Below, one piece after another: positions 18,911 through 29,826 of a stretch of DNA of 37,238 nucleotides. This stretch comes from Aestuariivita sp. (GTDB lineage Bacteria; Pseudomonadota; Alphaproteobacteria; Rhodobacterales; Rhodobacteraceae). The stretch covers positions 1 to 37,238 of the forward strand of contig JAPORV010000408.1 of the NCBI GenBank assembly GCA_026710055.1, given 5' to 3'. Made by a program: the position numbers and the translations under genes. The notes below the pieces were generated by a model. It was not told the DNA's origin, did no database searches, and was given only the letters and a program-made list of their open reading frames with translations. The stretch's first letter is position 1; each line of letters begins with the position of its first letter.

Positions 18911-20139
18911 TGGGAAATGCAGAGATGTGGATGAACCTGTTGGATAGTATTGCCCGTCGTCTTATTCAGCGCGGAACACTGCAATTGACATATCCTAATG
19001 GGGAGACACGTCACTATGGGGCCGGAAACGAACAAACAGCGGCTTTCGAGATTCGCACTGCTAGCCGTGTGCGTTCCTTATGTTTGAATCCTGAATTAGC
19101 GCTTGGCGAAGGTTATATGGACGAAACCATTGTTGTTGACGGCGTAGACGGACTTGAGAACCTAATGAGACTATTGTTACGTAACCAAAGTGAAAAAGCC
19201 TTTCCAAAATATATTCGCGCGCTCAACAAATTTCGATTCTATGCACGGACTTGGTTACAACGAAATACTTCCAACTCAGCGAAAAACAATGTTAGGCATC
19301 ATTATGACATTTCAGATGATCTATATCGGTTGATGCTTGACACTGACATGCAATATTCCTGCGCCTACTTTAGCCGACTCACAATGAGTCTAGAAGAAGC
19401 GCAAGAAGCAAAAAAACGACATATTGCTGAAAAACTGTTGATTCAAAAAGACTGCAAAGTACTGGATATAGGTTGCGGATGGGGCGGTATGGCTTTGACA
19501 TTAGCGAAGGATTACGGAGCTCATGTGACTGGCGTTACGCTCAGCGAAAACCAGTTATCGACCGCAAAAAAAAGAGTAGAAAAATGTGGACTATCAGATC
19601 GTATCTCTTTTCGTTTAGTGGACTATCGCGATCTTGTTGATCGCTATGATCGAATTGTCAGTGTCGGCATGCTAGAACATGTTGGGTTACCGCATTACAC
19701 TGAATATTTTTTGAAGGTTGCTGAATTGCTAGAAACTGATGGTATCGCGTTAATTCACTCCATTGGGCGGGTTGGTCCGCCTAAATCTCACTCACCCTGG
19801 CTCCACAAATATATTTTTCCCGGTGGTTATGTGCCCTCTTTATCAGAATTAGTTCCTGCATTGGAAATATCCGGTTTATGGCAAACCGACATCGAAATTT
19901 GGCGATTACATTATGCCATGACCATACGTGAGTGGCGAAAAAGATTTTTGGCTAATCTAGAAATTGTTCAAAATTGGTATGACGAGAGATTCATTCGTAT
20001 GTGGTGCTATTACCTAACCGCTTGTATCATGGCTTTTGAAGAACAAGAACAGGCTGTCTATCAACTACAATTAGCACATCGCCGTGATGTAGTACCACTA
20101 ACACGTGATTATCTTCATCGTACTAACGATTCCGATTGA
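18910..20139 (+). CDS. cfa: Cyclopropane-fatty-acyl-phospholipid synthase family
   Basis: 409 residues, close to the family's usual length. The N-terminal lipid-binding domain (1-110) is followed by a SAM-dependent methyltransferase fold: motif I VLDIGCGWGGMALTLAKDYG near residue 182, VSVGMLEHVG near 255, and the Cfa signature HSIGR...HKYIFPGGYVPSL near 280. It transfers a methylene group from SAM to unsaturated acyl chains of membrane phospholipids. The first ATG lies at the end of the dispersed repeat with no clear ribosome site. ATGs at codons 6 and 8 are alternatives, and GGAGAC-type sequences are not near any of them. Single gene, no partner. Confidence 0.93.
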   Translation: MGNAEMWMNLLDSIARRLIQRGTLQLTYPNGETRHYGAGNEQTAAFEIRTASRVRSLCLNPELALGEGYMDETIVVDGVDGLENLMRLLLRNQSEKAFPKYIRALNKFRFYARTWLQRNTSNSAKNNVRHHYDISDDLYRLMLDTDMQYSCAYFSRLTMSLEEAQEAKKRHIAEKLLIQKDCKVLDIGCGWGGMALTLAKDYGAHVTGVTLSENQLSTAKKRVEKCGLSDRISFRLVDYRDLVDRYDRIVSVGMLEHVGLPHYTEYFLKVAELLETDGIALIHSIGRVGPPKSHSPWLHKYIFPGGYVPSLSELVPALEISGLWQTDIEIWRLHYAMTIREWRKRFLANLEIVQNWYDERFIRMWCYYLTACIMAFEEQEQAVYQLQLAHRRDVVPLTRDYLHRTNDSD

Positions 20140-20467
20140 AAATCATCGTCAAGTAACACGAAATACAAATTCAATTATTACCGTTTGCTATACAAAAAAT
20201 TTCCTGTTGAACAAGTAAATTGGTGTCACCGAGTTGATCAATTTCCATCAATTATTTGGATGGAAAATAAAATTAACAATATCAGTTCCCTATCGTAGTT
20301 ATTTTTACATCATTGGTAGCTATATCACATTACGTCTCATTGAACAAATGCTTCATGGTTTTTTCGTAATGCAAGATTTCCACCTACACACTTGCTTATC
20401 GTCGCGCCATGCCTATAAATCAGGCTAGTTTGAGTATACAGACTCTAACCCTTCAATGGAGTAGGTC
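20140..20467. other. 328-bp intergenic region with hairpin, upstream of carB
   Basis: AT-rich, with no credible gene (the 64-codon ORF at 20234 has no features). A perfect 8-bp stem TTTCCATC / GATGGAAA (20242-20249, 20259-20266) may serve as a weak end signal for cfa. It also holds a likely carB promoter at 20392-20419. Confidence 0.45.
20392..20419 (+). promoter_or_regulatory. Likely carB promoter
   Basis: TTGCTT at 20392-20397 and TATAAA at 20414-20419 with a 16-base spacer, about 50 bases before the carB ATG. No PyrR-, ArgR- or attenuator-like structure was recognised in the short leader. Confidence 0.45.
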
Positions 20468-23400
20468 ATGCCGAAAAGAACTGATATTTCGTCAATAATG
20501 ATCATCGGCGCAGGTCCAATTGTTATTGGGCAAGCCTGCGAGTTTGACTACTCTGGTACACAAGCCTGTAAATCCCTCAAAGAAGAAAACTATCGTGTGA
20601 TTTTAGTTAATTCTAACCCCGCAACAATAATGACTGACCCAGGGCTTGCAGATGCGACCTATATTGAACCAATCACACCGGAATTTGTCGCAAAAATCAT
20701 TGAAAAAGAGCGTCCAGATGCTTTGTTACCGACAATGGGTGGTCAAACTGGTCTAAATACATCGCTCACCCTTGATGAAATGGGAGTACTGAAAAAATTT
20801 GGCGTAGAATTAATTGGTGCAAAGCGCGAAGCAATTGAAATGGCCGAAGATCGCGCGCTATTTCGGCAAGCCATGACTAGAATTGGGCTTGAGAATCCTC
20901 GATCAAGTATTGTCACCGCGCCTCAGGGCTCCAATGGTCGTGACTATGATGCAGGTATTGCTGATGCGTTTGACGCCTTAGAAAATGTCGGGTTACCGGC
21001 TATCATACGCCCAGCGTTCACGCTTGGTGGCACAGGTGGCGGTGTTGCATACAATCGCGAAGACTACATCCAATGTTGCCGTACTGGAATGATGGCATCG
21101 CCTACGGGTCAGATTCTCATTGATGAAAGCCTACTGGGGTGGAAAGAATTTGAGATGGAGGTTATTCGCGACAATGCTGATAATGTGATTATCGTTTGCT
21201 CAATTGAAAATGTAGACCCCATGGGTGTGCATACTGGAGACTCAATTACAGTAGCGCCCGCGCTCACACTGACTGACAAAGAATATCAAATGATGCGCAA
21301 CGGGTCGATAGCCGTCTTGCGTGAAATCGGAGTGGAAACAGGGGGTTCAAACGTTCAATGGGCAATTAATCCAGAGAATGGCCGTATGGTGGTTATTGAG
21401 ATGAATCCACGCGTATCTCGCTCTTCCGCACTTGCATCAAAGGCCACGGGGTTTCCGATTGCCAAAGTTGCCGCAAAACTCGCAGTTGGTTTTACCCTTG
21501 ATGAGTTAGACAATGATATCACACGAGTAACACCAGCAAGTTTTGAACCAACCATCGACTATGTTGTTACAAAAATCCCAAAATTCGCATTTGAAAAATT
21601 TCCCGGTGCAGACCCGAATCTCACAACGGCCATGAAATCCGTAGGTGAAGCAATGGCCATTGGTAGAACAATTCACGAGTCTTTTCAAAAGGCACTTGTA
21701 TCAATGGAATCTGATCTTACTGGGTTTGATGAAATCAACATTGAGGGTTCGCCTGATGAAACTACAATCATCAAGGCACTTTCTCAGCAAACCCCCGACC
21801 GATTTCGCATTATTGCGGAAGCAATGCGAGCTGGTTTGGATGATGATCTTATTCAGTCAGTGACAAAATATGATCCATGGTTCCTGGCCCGAATTAGAGA
21901 AATAATTGCCGTGGAAAAAGAAATCCAAAAACAAGGATTGCCGACAACTGAAGAAGGCTTAAGATTTGCAAAAATAATGGGATTCACTGATACACGGCTT
22001 GCGAAACTTTCAGGACAAACTGAGTCCGATGTTCGTCTCTTGCGCTATCAGCTTGGCGTTAGATCAACATTTAAGCGTATCGATACTTGCGCTGCGGAAT
22101 TTGAGGCGCGAACCCCCTACATGTACTCTACTTATGAACATCCGATGATGGGCGAATTGGAATGTGAAGCACGGCCAACAAATGCCAAGAAGATTATTAT
22201 TCTTGGCGGCGGCCCGAATCGCATTGGTCAGGGAATAGAATTTGATTACTGTTGCTGTCATGCTTGCTTTGCGCTATCGGCTGCAGGGTTTGAAACCATT
22301 ATGATTAATTGCAATCCAGAAACAGTTTCAACAGATTATGATACATCTGATCGATTATATTTTGAACCCTTAACTTTTGAACATGTTACCGAAATAATTC
22401 ATGTCGAACAGCAAAATGGCACACTGCATGGCGTGGTTGTTCAATTCGGCGGACAAACCCCCTTAAAATTAGCTGGTGCATTGCATGATGCTGGCATTCC
22501 AATTCTCGGAACCACATCCGATGCGATTGACTTAGCAGAAGACAGAGAACGGTTTAAAAACCTCATTAAGCAACTGGAATTAAAACAACCACCAAACGGT
22601 GTTGCAACGACTCAAGAAGAAGCTATCAAAATTGCAAATGATATTGGCTTCCCACTGGTCATTCGTCCGTCATATGTGCTTGGTGGAAGAGCCATGGAAA
22701 TTGTTCGAGATGATTTTGATTTCAAAAGATATATTTCAGATGCCGTGGTTGTTTCAGGTGATAATCCAGTCTTGTTAGATAGATATCTTGATGAAGCTAT
22801 TGAAGTTGATGTTGACGCCCTCTGCGATGGGGAAAATATTCACATTGCTGGTATTATGCAGCATATTGAAGAGGCAGGTGTTCACTCTGGTGATAGTGCT
22901 TGTTGTCTTCCTCCGCATACACTTTCAAATCAGATACAAGAGGAATTATCACGACAAACGAAAGCCTTAGCAAAAGCTTTAAAAGTCGTTGGTCTCATGA
23001 ATATCCAATTTGCGATTAAAAATAATGATGTCTATCTTATTGAGGTCAACCCGCGCGCATCTCGAACGGTTCCATTTGTTGCAAAGGCGACTGATTCTGC
23101 CATTGCTTCAATTGCATCACTTATCATGGCAGGACGCTCACTTTCAGAATTTGCGTTACGCGAGCCTTATGATTCGCAAAATGCAAACTATGATACTGTT
23201 CTCCCTCTTGCGGATCCAATGACACTCGCCGATCCTAATATGCCATGGTATTCAGTCAAAGAAGTTGTTCTACCGTTTACACGATTTCCAGGTGTTGATA
23301 CGTTATTAGGCCCAGAAATGAAATCGACCGGCGAGGTCATGGGATGGGATCGGGATTTTCCTAGAGCTTTTCTAAAGGCACAATTCGGTGCAGGTGTTAT

Positions 23401-23803
23401 TTTGCCGATATCTGGTTGTGCATTTATTTCAATTAAAGACAAAGATAAAAGAAGTGACATTCTTCAGTCAGCGCAAAAGCTCATTCAGTTAGGGTTTTCG
23501 CTTGTTGCGACACACGGTACACAAGCCTGGCTTGTTGATTGCGGATTAGATTGTACGTTAATAAAAAAAGTTTATGAAGGTCGACCAGACGTCACAGACT
23601 TGATGAAAGACGGTGGTGTACAGTTAGTAATGAATACGACAGAAGGACGGCAAGCGGTTGAAGATAGTAAATCCATTCGGTCAATTGCCTTAAGTGATAA
23701 AATTCCTTACTTTACAACCGCTGCTGCCTGCCATGCGGCGGTGCTCGCTATTGAAGCACAAACCACCGATGACATTCAGGTAAAAGCACTTCAGGGTACG
23801 TAA
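20468..23803 (+). CDS. carB: Carbamoyl-phosphate synthase large subunit
   Basis: 1111 residues. There are two homologous ATP-grasp halves: [24 protein letters not shown] opens the first and [23 protein letters not shown] (near residue 578) opens the second. The ATP-grasp motifs EFEMEVI...[21 protein letters not shown] and [11 protein letters not shown]...[19 protein letters not shown] are intact, and a C-terminal MGS-like regulatory domain follows (about 970-1090). With CarA it makes carbamoyl phosphate for pyrimidines and arginine. carA is not adjacent. In alphaproteobacteria carB is often followed by greA; here the CRISPR-cas operon starts 62 bases after the stop. GGAGTAGG precedes the ATG. 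Confidence 0.97.
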   Translation: MPKRTDISSIMIIGAGPIVIGQACEFDYSGTQACKSLKEENYRVILVNSNPATIMTDPGLADATYIEPITPEFVAKIIEKERPDALLPTMGGQTGLNTSLTLDEMGVLKKFGVELIGAKREAIEMAEDRALFRQAMTRIGLENPRSSIVTAPQGSNGRDYDAGIADAFDALENVGLPAIIRPAFTLGGTGGGVAYNREDYIQCCRTGMMASPTGQILIDESLLGWKEFEMEVIRDNADNVIIVCSIENVDPMGVHTGDSITVAPALTLTDKEYQMMRNGSIAVLREIGVETGGSNVQWAINPENGRMVVIEMNPRVSRSSALASKATGFPIAKVAAKLAVGFTLDELDNDITRVTPASFEPTIDYVVTKIPKFAFEKFPGADPNLTTAMKSVGEAMAIGRTIHESFQKALVSMESDLTGFDEINIEGSPDETTIIKALSQQTPDRFRIIAEAMRAGLDDDLIQSVTKYDPWFLARIREIIAVEKEIQKQGLPTTEEGLRFAKIMGFTDTRLAKLSGQTESDVRLLRYQLGVRSTFKRIDTCAAEFEARTPYMYSTYEHPMMGELECEARPTNAKKIIILGGGPNRIGQGIEFDYCCCHACFALSAAGFETIMINCNPETVSTDYDTSDRLYFEPLTFEHVTEIIHVEQQNGTLHGVVVQFGGQTPLKLAGALHDAGIPILGTTSDAIDLAEDRERFKNLIKQLELKQPPNGVATTQEEAIKIANDIGFPLVIRPSYVLGGRAMEIVRDDFDFKRYISDAVVVSGDNPVLLDRYLDEAIEVDVDALCDGENIHIAGIMQHIEEAGVHSGDSACCLPPHTLSNQIQEELSRQTKALAKALKVVGLMNIQFAIKNNDVYLIEVNPRASRTVPFVAKATDSAIASIASLIMAGRSLSEFALREPYDSQNANYDTVLPLADPMTLADPNMPWYSVKEVVLPFTRFPGVDTLLGPEMKSTGEVMGWDRDFPRAFLKAQFGAGVILPISGCAFISIKDKDKRSDILQSAQKLIQLGFSLVATHGTQAWLVDCGLDCTLIKKVYEGRPDVTDLMKDGGVQLVMNTTEGRQAVEDSKSIRSIALSDKIPYFTTAAACHAAVLAIEAQTTDDIQVKALQGT

Positions 23804-23865
23804 TGAAAACACCTTCTAGACTTAAAGATGTTGTGTACTTTTTGTGAATTAATTGGTAAGTTCTT

Positions 23866-24759
23866 GTGAGGAAATCATTAACCAAAGACAGTAGTGAAAT
23901 TGAGGAAACACTTCTGTCCTTAACACATCGTGTGAAAATATGTGCGTTTCGAATACTTCTCAGAACGGGCAAGGTACGAGCAACAATACCAATGTTACGG
24001 GGTGTTTGGGGAGCAACACTCAAGAATTTTGAACCTGTTGTTTATCGCACAATATTTGAAGGTTACCGCTCAATCAATGCTTCGGAAAAAGGAAGATTTA
24101 AACTACCACTTTATATTTTACGTCCGGCGCACCCCGATCCAGATTTTGCTCCTGCGGTTGAGCTAATTTTTTTGGGAAACGCTTGTTATCATGCAACTGT
24201 TGCAATCAAAGCATTTAGGCAAGCAGTTGTGAACGGACTTGGGCCAAGACGTACAATATGTGACATTCAGGAAATTCGTCGAATTTATCCCAGCGAAACG
24301 CTAACTGATAAAATTGTCATTTCAGACTTAGGCTGTTCCGCACAGATGTTCATCCAAACTACACCCCGAAATCATGGACTACGACTAAATTTTTACGTTC
24401 CGCTGAGATTATTGCGTCGAAAACAACTCATACATTCGCCAAATTTTACCGACATTATTGCCATTTCTTTGGAGAGGCTTTACGCCTTATCTTGTATGAA
24501 TATACATAAAGACTTTAAAGATCACATTTTAAACATTGCGCATTCTACTCCTGCATTTGCTTGGATTGGTCAGCGACAAGACTTAATACGTTGGTCAGGA
24601 CGGCAGAAAACACTACTTGAATTACGAGGTATTGTTGGATATTTAGATCTACCTAATGGGGCTGGCCCTTTTCGACCTCTTTTGGCAGCTTCTGAATGGA
24701 TGCACATTGGCAAGGGAACTGTTTTTGGTTTAGGACAATTAAATTTAACGAAACGCTAA
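23866..24759 (+). CDS. cas6: CRISPR Cas6 family pre-crRNA endoribonuclease
   Basis: 297 residues. It is a two-RAMP-fold Cas6-like protein: the C-terminus reads LRGIVGYLDLPNGAGPFRPLLAASEWMHIGKGTVFGLGQLNL, with the glycine-rich loop (GKGTVFGLGQ) typical of Cas6. The N-terminal part has LRGVWGATLKNF. It should cut the repeat transcript 8 bases before each spacer, leaving a 5' handle (ATTGAAAU) for the Cmr complex. The start is GTG, the first possible after an in-frame stop. A second GTG at 23932 is an alternative, and neither has a strong ribosome site. First gene of the cas operon, 62 bases after carB and 15 before cas10. I could not assign the catalytic residues. Confidence 0.85.
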   Translation: MRKSLTKDSSEIEETLLSLTHRVKICAFRILLRTGKVRATIPMLRGVWGATLKNFEPVVYRTIFEGYRSINASEKGRFKLPLYILRPAHPDPDFAPAVELIFLGNACYHATVAIKAFRQAVVNGLGPRRTICDIQEIRRIYPSETLTDKIVISDLGCSAQMFIQTTPRNHGLRLNFYVPLRLLRRKQLIHSPNFTDIIAISLERLYALSCMNIHKDFKDHILNIAHSTPAFAWIGQRQDLIRWSGRQKTLLELRGIVGYLDLPNGAGPFRPLLAASEWMHIGKGTVFGLGQLNLTKR

Positions 24760-24774
24760 TGACGAAAGAAGGAA

Positions 24775-27357
24775 ATGTTTGAAATTGATTGGAAGATGCT
24801 GCTTCAAGTATGGCTACATTGGCCTATTGACAAGGCATTGAATGAACAAAATTATATCAAACGAGCACAACGCTACGCCGAAGCTGCAGTCGGAACAATC
24901 AATAATCAAACTTCTGATACTAGTGATAAATTGCTATGCAATACATTATCTGAAGTTATTGAAGAAATTCCGCCGATAGTCATGGACGGTTTTGATTCAA
25001 CACTAACAGATAACGAGAGCAATGGTCTTTGGACTGTTCATCCTTTAAGCGCCCAAGAGAAAATCCTTCCATATTTATCGGTTAATGAAGAATTAGTCAT
25101 CAATGCAATTGATAGAATCGTTAAAAAAGAAAAGAAATCTCCAAAATCTCTGTTTTTTGCAATTTGGAGAAATTTAGCTGACGAACTCGATTTTCCTTTG
25201 AACACTCTTCCTGCAGATTCACGATTTCCCAATTATCCACTAATCAATTACTCAGATATCAAAGCAGGCGTGTGGGCGAGCACCGCTAATGAAAGTAGCG
25301 ACCGAGCATTTTTATCATTTGCTCTTAGCCCTGTTCAACATTTTATTGCTTCCGCAAGAACTTTACGCGATTTATGGACAGGTAGCGTTATTTTATCCTG
25401 TATAGCGTTTGCTGCAATGCGCCCAATTCTTCAAAACCTTGGCCCTTCAGCAATTGTATATCCGTCGCTGCGAGGAAACCCGCTGATGGATAATTGGCTA
25501 CGTAATGAAATAAAACTCACTAACCTACTCCAAAAACATGATAAAATTAATCGAAATCCATCAATCCCTCACCGATTTCTAGCTTTGGTTCCCTGGGGAA
25601 ATGAAGGTCAATTAGCGAATGACATTGCAGAGAGATGCAAAAAAGCAGCGCGTGATGAATGGCTTAAAATTTCCGAAATTGTACGAAGTCGACTTTCTGA
25701 AAAGACAAGTATTACATTCGAAGGTTGGGACAATGCTTGGATAAATCAAATAGCTGATGTTTTTGACTTTCACACAACCGTAGTGCCCGCAAGTCAACTT
25801 CCTGAAAAGAAAATTATCAATCTTCTTGGTGGAAAAAGCTTTACCGACATATTTCCAAGAGCAAATAAAATTCGAGAGTTCGTTGAAGCAATACAACAGA
25901 CAAATGAGGGAAACCATAATTCAATATCCGTTGGCCAATGGCAGATACAAGTTGATATGTCAGCAAGGATTATGCAAGCAGAGCGGATGATTCGTCATAT
26001 TCCAGTTGCTCACAAGAATAATTTATCTAAAAATAGCCCTCAAAAATGTAGTCTATTAGGAACATATGAACAAATGGGACCGCCTGATTTCTCGGACGCC
26101 AAATCTTTTTGGAGCGATGCAACGGAAAATTGGCAATTTAACGGAGTACGACTTCATGAAGGCGAGAGATTTTCTTCTATTGCCCTAACTAAACGTTTTG
26201 CGATGCCATTATATTTGGCTCAGCATCTTGGAATTGAGAAAAATGGTGGTCGATTCCCCGATACAGCAACTGTTGCCGCAGCAAACTGGCTAGTAGAATG
26301 CGGAATTAATTGGCAGGATGAAGACGAATGGAATGGACGTTGGTTGCATGAAAACCAAACCGATTTGCAGCGCAGTGGTGAGAATCTTGCTCCAAAAGAT
26401 TTACAAGAGCGTTTGAGACCTAAGTTAAAAGAAAGGTCAGTGCCTACTTATTATGCAATTTTAGTTATGGATGGTGATGATTTGGGACGCTGGCTAAGTG
26501 GTGAACTTATGCCAAAATTAAAGAGTATCATACATCCTGAATTGCGTGCTTGGTTTGAACAATCTAACGATTCAAGAATAAAGGAAGGACTAAAAACACC
26601 CCTATCGACCGGACCTGTTCTTTATGCAACTGTAAGCAATATTCTTGGGCAGTTCGCCACAACCATTGCACCAAAAATCGTTGATAAATATTCTGGGACA
26701 TTAATTTATTCAGGTGGCGATGATTTGTTAGCGTTACTTCCTGTAAGTCAAGCAGTTTCTTGCGCACGCTCATTGCGTGACGCTTATCAAAAGGGAAATA
26801 ATCGCGATTTCTCCGGTATGGGAGAAAAAGCAACCCTTTCTGCTGGCCTTGCAATTGTTCACTACAAAGAAGACCTTCGCCTTGCTCTATCAGCGGCACG
26901 TAGTGCTGAGGCTGCTGCTAAAAAACGACACGGCAAAGACTCATTAGCATTGCAATTTATGCGACGCTCCGGCGAACATTCTACTGCGCCTATTGACTGG
27001 GAAGGAATAGAATGGTTTGCTAATCTAATTAAATTTTTTAAAGACAATGTGAGTAATCGCTGGACATATTTATTACGATCATTGCTTCCTGTACTGTCGT
27101 CATCAGAACTGCCCGATGAATTAATTGAATTGGAAATTAAACGACTTTGCAATCGAATAGATAACAACCAATCTCATCACAATACCGGAGATCATCAAGA
27201 TTTTGGATTGTTGATTTCTAAGTATTGGCAACAATACCGGAAGTTTAGGGAAAGTCGCTTAAGTTCAAATCCAGATCTAAATTTTGGGGATATTTTGTTC
27301 GATTTTACCATACTTTGCCAAGGTGCAGCATTTATTTCTCGTGGGCGTGATGACTGA
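24775..27357 (+). CDS. cmr2: Type III-B Cas10 (Cmr2)
   Basis: 860 residues, usual Cmr2 size. The family block FALSPVQHFIASARTLRDLWTGS lies near residue 185. Palm domains: DGDD at 566-569 and the second palm GGDD at 647-650 (IYSGGDDLLALLPV), the site that makes cyclic oligoadenylates when target RNA binds. The N-terminal nuclease motif, HD in LHDPPDKAL of typical Cmr2, here reads LHWPIDKAL (His15-Trp16), so the metal-binding Asp is lost and single-strand DNase activity is probably absent. AAGGA precedes the ATG. The stop overlaps the cmr3 start. Confidence 0.95.
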   Translation: MFEIDWKMLLQVWLHWPIDKALNEQNYIKRAQRYAEAAVGTINNQTSDTSDKLLCNTLSEVIEEIPPIVMDGFDSTLTDNESNGLWTVHPLSAQEKILPYLSVNEELVINAIDRIVKKEKKSPKSLFFAIWRNLADELDFPLNTLPADSRFPNYPLINYSDIKAGVWASTANESSDRAFLSFALSPVQHFIASARTLRDLWTGSVILSCIAFAAMRPILQNLGPSAIVYPSLRGNPLMDNWLRNEIKLTNLLQKHDKINRNPSIPHRFLALVPWGNEGQLANDIAERCKKAARDEWLKISEIVRSRLSEKTSITFEGWDNAWINQIADVFDFHTTVVPASQLPEKKIINLLGGKSFTDIFPRANKIREFVEAIQQTNEGNHNSISVGQWQIQVDMSARIMQAERMIRHIPVAHKNNLSKNSPQKCSLLGTYEQMGPPDFSDAKSFWSDATENWQFNGVRLHEGERFSSIALTKRFAMPLYLAQHLGIEKNGGRFPDTATVAAANWLVECGINWQDEDEWNGRWLHENQTDLQRSGENLAPKDLQERLRPKLKERSVPTYYAILVMDGDDLGRWLSGELMPKLKSIIHPELRAWFEQSNDSRIKEGLKTPLSTGPVLYATVSNILGQFATTIAPKIVDKYSGTLIYSGGDDLLALLPVSQAVSCARSLRDAYQKGNNRDFSGMGEKATLSAGLAIVHYKEDLRLALSAARSAEAAAKKRHGKDSLALQFMRRSGEHSTAPIDWEGIEWFANLIKFFKDNVSNRWTYLLRSLLPVLSSSELPDELIELEIKRLCNRIDNNQSHHNTGDHQDFGLLISKYWQQYRKFRESRLSSNPDLNFGDILFDFTILCQGAAFISRGRDD

Positions 27358-28525
27358 ATTTTACTGCTCCGAAACGGAATATACCCAATTGTGGTTGAGT
27401 TTAGACCCCGTCGATACACTGTTTTTCCGTGATGGCAGGCCATTTGATGAAAAGACTCGTGCCGTATCTGGATTGCCAAATCCACAGATTTTAGCTGGTG
27501 CGCTTCGAACCGAATTACTACGTTCTATTGACATTAACTTCAAGTCGCTAAGTGAGGCTATCGGCAACGGGAATACCTTTGAGACAGCTGCATTTGACGT
27601 TGGAGGCAAGATTGGCGCAGAAATTGCTCAAGCAAGATTTCGTGGACCTTATATTAGTTACAAAAATAGCAATACGGATAAAGATGAAATTTTATACCCG
27701 GTTCCATGTACCCTGCGTTTGTTTGAGAACAATGAAAAGGGGAAGGAGGTCGTCAGGTTGGATCCACTTGATACCGAGAATTCACTTCCTGGTTGGAAAA
27801 ATCAAAATGGAGGGATGCAACCACTCTGGGCGATGACAAACAATATTTTGAGATTACCTGAACAGGAATGGATAACATGTGAAGGCATGAAGGATTTTTT
27901 ACTCGGTAAAGTGCCATCAATAAACTCTTTGGTCTCATCAGATAGTCTTTACGGATTTGAGGATCGAACTGGCATTACGATTGATTCTAAATTTGGCACT
28001 GCAAAAGAGGGAATGCTATACGCAACTCGTCGGCTTGTTCTAAAACCGAACATTAAATTCTGGGCAAGCGTAATTGCATCACCTCAAGTTATAACATTAT
28101 TACTGGAGTCCAATAATCCACGACTTTTACCTTTCGGAGGAGAGGGGCGACAAGTAATTCTCAATAGTTGTGCAAATAATTTTAAACCGCTAACTGCTCA
28201 GATCGAGCTTCCTCAAAATGAAAAAAATGGTAGAATTCTTGTTCTTACAACACCCGGTCACTTTGGAAGCTGGCGGCCTAAAAGCCTTCGCGTACTTTCC
28301 GCAGCAGTCTCAGAACATGTTGCCATTTCAGGTTGGGATCTTGCGCTTGATGGACCTAAACGGACGCGCTTCGCCGTGCGAGAGGGATCTGTTTATTTCG
28401 TGTCACCTGAAACCTTTAAGGAAGATATGATGTCATTTCCTTATGGCTTGGGTGATGTTTCAGACACCGCCCTTGGATGGGGTGATTATTGTGAAGGAGT
28501 TTGGTTTCATGCAAACAACCTCTGA
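27350..28525 (+). CDS. cmr3: Type III-B Cmr3 (Cas5-like RAMP)
   Basis: Start chosen at the ATG at 27350, which overlaps the cas10 stop by 8 bases. The track ORF adds 22 residues read inside cas10. 391 residues. The N-terminal LWLSLDPVDTLFFRDGRPFD and ALRTELLR, and the middle ITIDSKFGTAKEGMLYATRRLVL, are typical of Cmr3. The C-terminal part carries LPFGGEGRQVIL and YFVSPETFKEDMMSFPYGLGD. In Cmr complexes it pairs with Cmr2 at the foot and holds the crRNA 5' handle. It overlaps cmr4 by 17 bases. Confidence 0.92.
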   Translation: MTEFYCSETEYTQLWLSLDPVDTLFFRDGRPFDEKTRAVSGLPNPQILAGALRTELLRSIDINFKSLSEAIGNGNTFETAAFDVGGKIGAEIAQARFRGPYISYKNSNTDKDEILYPVPCTLRLFENNEKGKEVVRLDPLDTENSLPGWKNQNGGMQPLWAMTNNILRLPEQEWITCEGMKDFLLGKVPSINSLVSSDSLYGFEDRTGITIDSKFGTAKEGMLYATRRLVLKPNIKFWASVIASPQVITLLLESNNPRLLPFGGEGRQVILNSCANNFKPLTAQIELPQNEKNGRILVLTTPGHFGSWRPKSLRVLSAAVSEHVAISGWDLALDGPKRTRFAVREGSVYFVSPETFKEDMMSFPYGLGDVSDTALGWGDYCEGVWFHANNL

Positions 28526-29402
28526 GATAACGTTAATGTTTCTTCATTGCCTAACTGCAATTCATCCAGGAAGTGGAAGAGCAATGGATGTAGTTGACTT
28601 ACCAGTGCAGCGTGAACGTCATACCCAATGGCCGACGATACCTGCATCCACCCTGAAAGGCGTACTTCGAAGTTCCAATCAATCGACAGATGAAGAATGG
28701 GTTTTGGCAGCATTTGGGTCAAAATCCGATAATAATAATGCCAATGCCGGTGCTATTTCCATATCTGATGCTCGAATCATTGCGTTCCCCGTACGCTCGT
28801 TAAAAGGTGTATTCGCGTGGACGACATGCCCAGCAATACTTGATCGCCTCAGACGAGATATCACTATTGCGAATTATCCACCTATAGAATCTTTTGATTT
28901 TTCTAATGTTTCTGGTAATCAAGTGCTTTGTCCTAAAGATAGTCCACTTTTGATTGAAAATTCACGAATGCTGCTTGAGGAATTTGATTTCGAGAGAGTT
29001 GGTCATGATCAGGGAATTGGTGATTGGATTGCTCAGCATTCCGTTCTTGACCAACCAACTGCAAAACGAATACAATCACATATGGTTGTGGTATCCGACG
29101 ATGCTTTTGGTCATTTCGTTCGACATGCAACAGATATTTCTGCTCGTATTGCTTTAGATTCAGAAACCCGCACCGTTAAACAAGGTGCTCTATTTTATGA
29201 AGAGCATTTGCCACCAGAAACAATTTTTTATGCACTGATCTCATCTACAGATAGTCGCCGTGAAACATATTCTGCAAAAGCAATAAACATTATTCAAAAG
29301 ATATGTGATGAAACATCAAGAACACTTCAAATCGGCGGGAATTCAACACTTGGCAAGGGACTGTGTGCAGTTCGAATAGAAAACAAAAGTGAGTTGTCAT
29401 GA
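28509..29402 (+). CDS. cmr4: Type III-B Cmr4 (Cas7-like backbone RNase)
   Basis: Start chosen at the ATG at 28509, 297 residues, with GAAGGAG 11 bases upstream; the track ORF begins inside cmr3. A second ATG at 28536 is possible. It contains HPGSGRAMDVVDLPVQRERH and IPASTLKGVLRS, the Cmr4 active-site region: the Asp in VVDLP corresponds to the catalytic Asp of the family that cuts target RNA every 6 bases. The later segment EEHLPPETIFYALI and the glycine-rich IGGNSTLGKGL complete the fold. Several copies form the filament along the crRNA. It overlaps cmr5 by ATGA. Confidence 0.93.
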   Translation: MQTTSEITLMFLHCLTAIHPGSGRAMDVVDLPVQRERHTQWPTIPASTLKGVLRSSNQSTDEEWVLAAFGSKSDNNNANAGAISISDARIIAFPVRSLKGVFAWTTCPAILDRLRRDITIANYPPIESFDFSNVSGNQVLCPKDSPLLIENSRMLLEEFDFERVGHDQGIGDWIAQHSVLDQPTAKRIQSHMVVVSDDAFGHFVRHATDISARIALDSETRTVKQGALFYEEHLPPETIFYALISSTDSRRETYSAKAINIIQKICDETSRTLQIGGNSTLGKGLCAVRIENKSELS

Positions 29403-29824
29403 CGGTAATTCAGACACTTGAACAACGGCGCGCTCGCCATGCTTGGGAATCTGTGCAAATGGCAAAAACACTACCTTCTGCTGGTGATTATAGTCGAGAA
29501 GCCAAGCGTCTTCCCATTCAAATAATGACAGCAGGACTTGGTCATGCTATTGCCTTTTTGGATGCCAAAGGGGGAGCAGGTAAGGAGGTTGCGGATAATG
29601 TAGCGTTTTGGGTATTGGAATTACTTAAGAGAACATCCGAAAAGCGAAGTCATGGCGAAAAACCTGCACAAAAAAACCAAGCTAGAGAACTATTAAAAAA
29701 AATAATTGAAAATGACTCTGATTGGTTACGCAGATCAACCGAAGAATCAATTTCTTATCTAAAGTGGCTCTCAAGAATTGCAGAGATAGAGCTGAAAGAT
29801 GAAAATCCTGCACAGGAACTTTGA
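29399..29824 (+). CDS. cmr5: Type III-B Cmr5 small subunit
   Basis: 141 residues, all helical in appearance. The N-terminus QTLEQRRARHAWESV and the segment AKRLPIQIMTAGLGHAIAFLDAKGG match Cmr5. It forms the minor filament (Cas11 role) that contacts the Cmr4 backbone and target RNA. The start overlaps cmr4 by 4 bases, and the stop lies 2 bases before the ATG of the cmr6-cmr1 fusion. The C-terminal half is Lys/Glu-rich. Confidence 0.92.
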   Translation: MTVIQTLEQRRARHAWESVQMAKTLPSAGDYSREAKRLPIQIMTAGLGHAIAFLDAKGGAGKEVADNVAFWVLELLKRTSEKRSHGEKPAQKNQARELLKKIIENDSDWLRRSTEESISYLKWLSRIAEIELKDENPAQEL

Positions 29825-29826
29825 TT

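Noticed and set aside
20234-20428. 64-codon ORF between cfa and carB
   Set aside because: It spans the hairpin and the likely carB promoter, with no motif or ribosome site.
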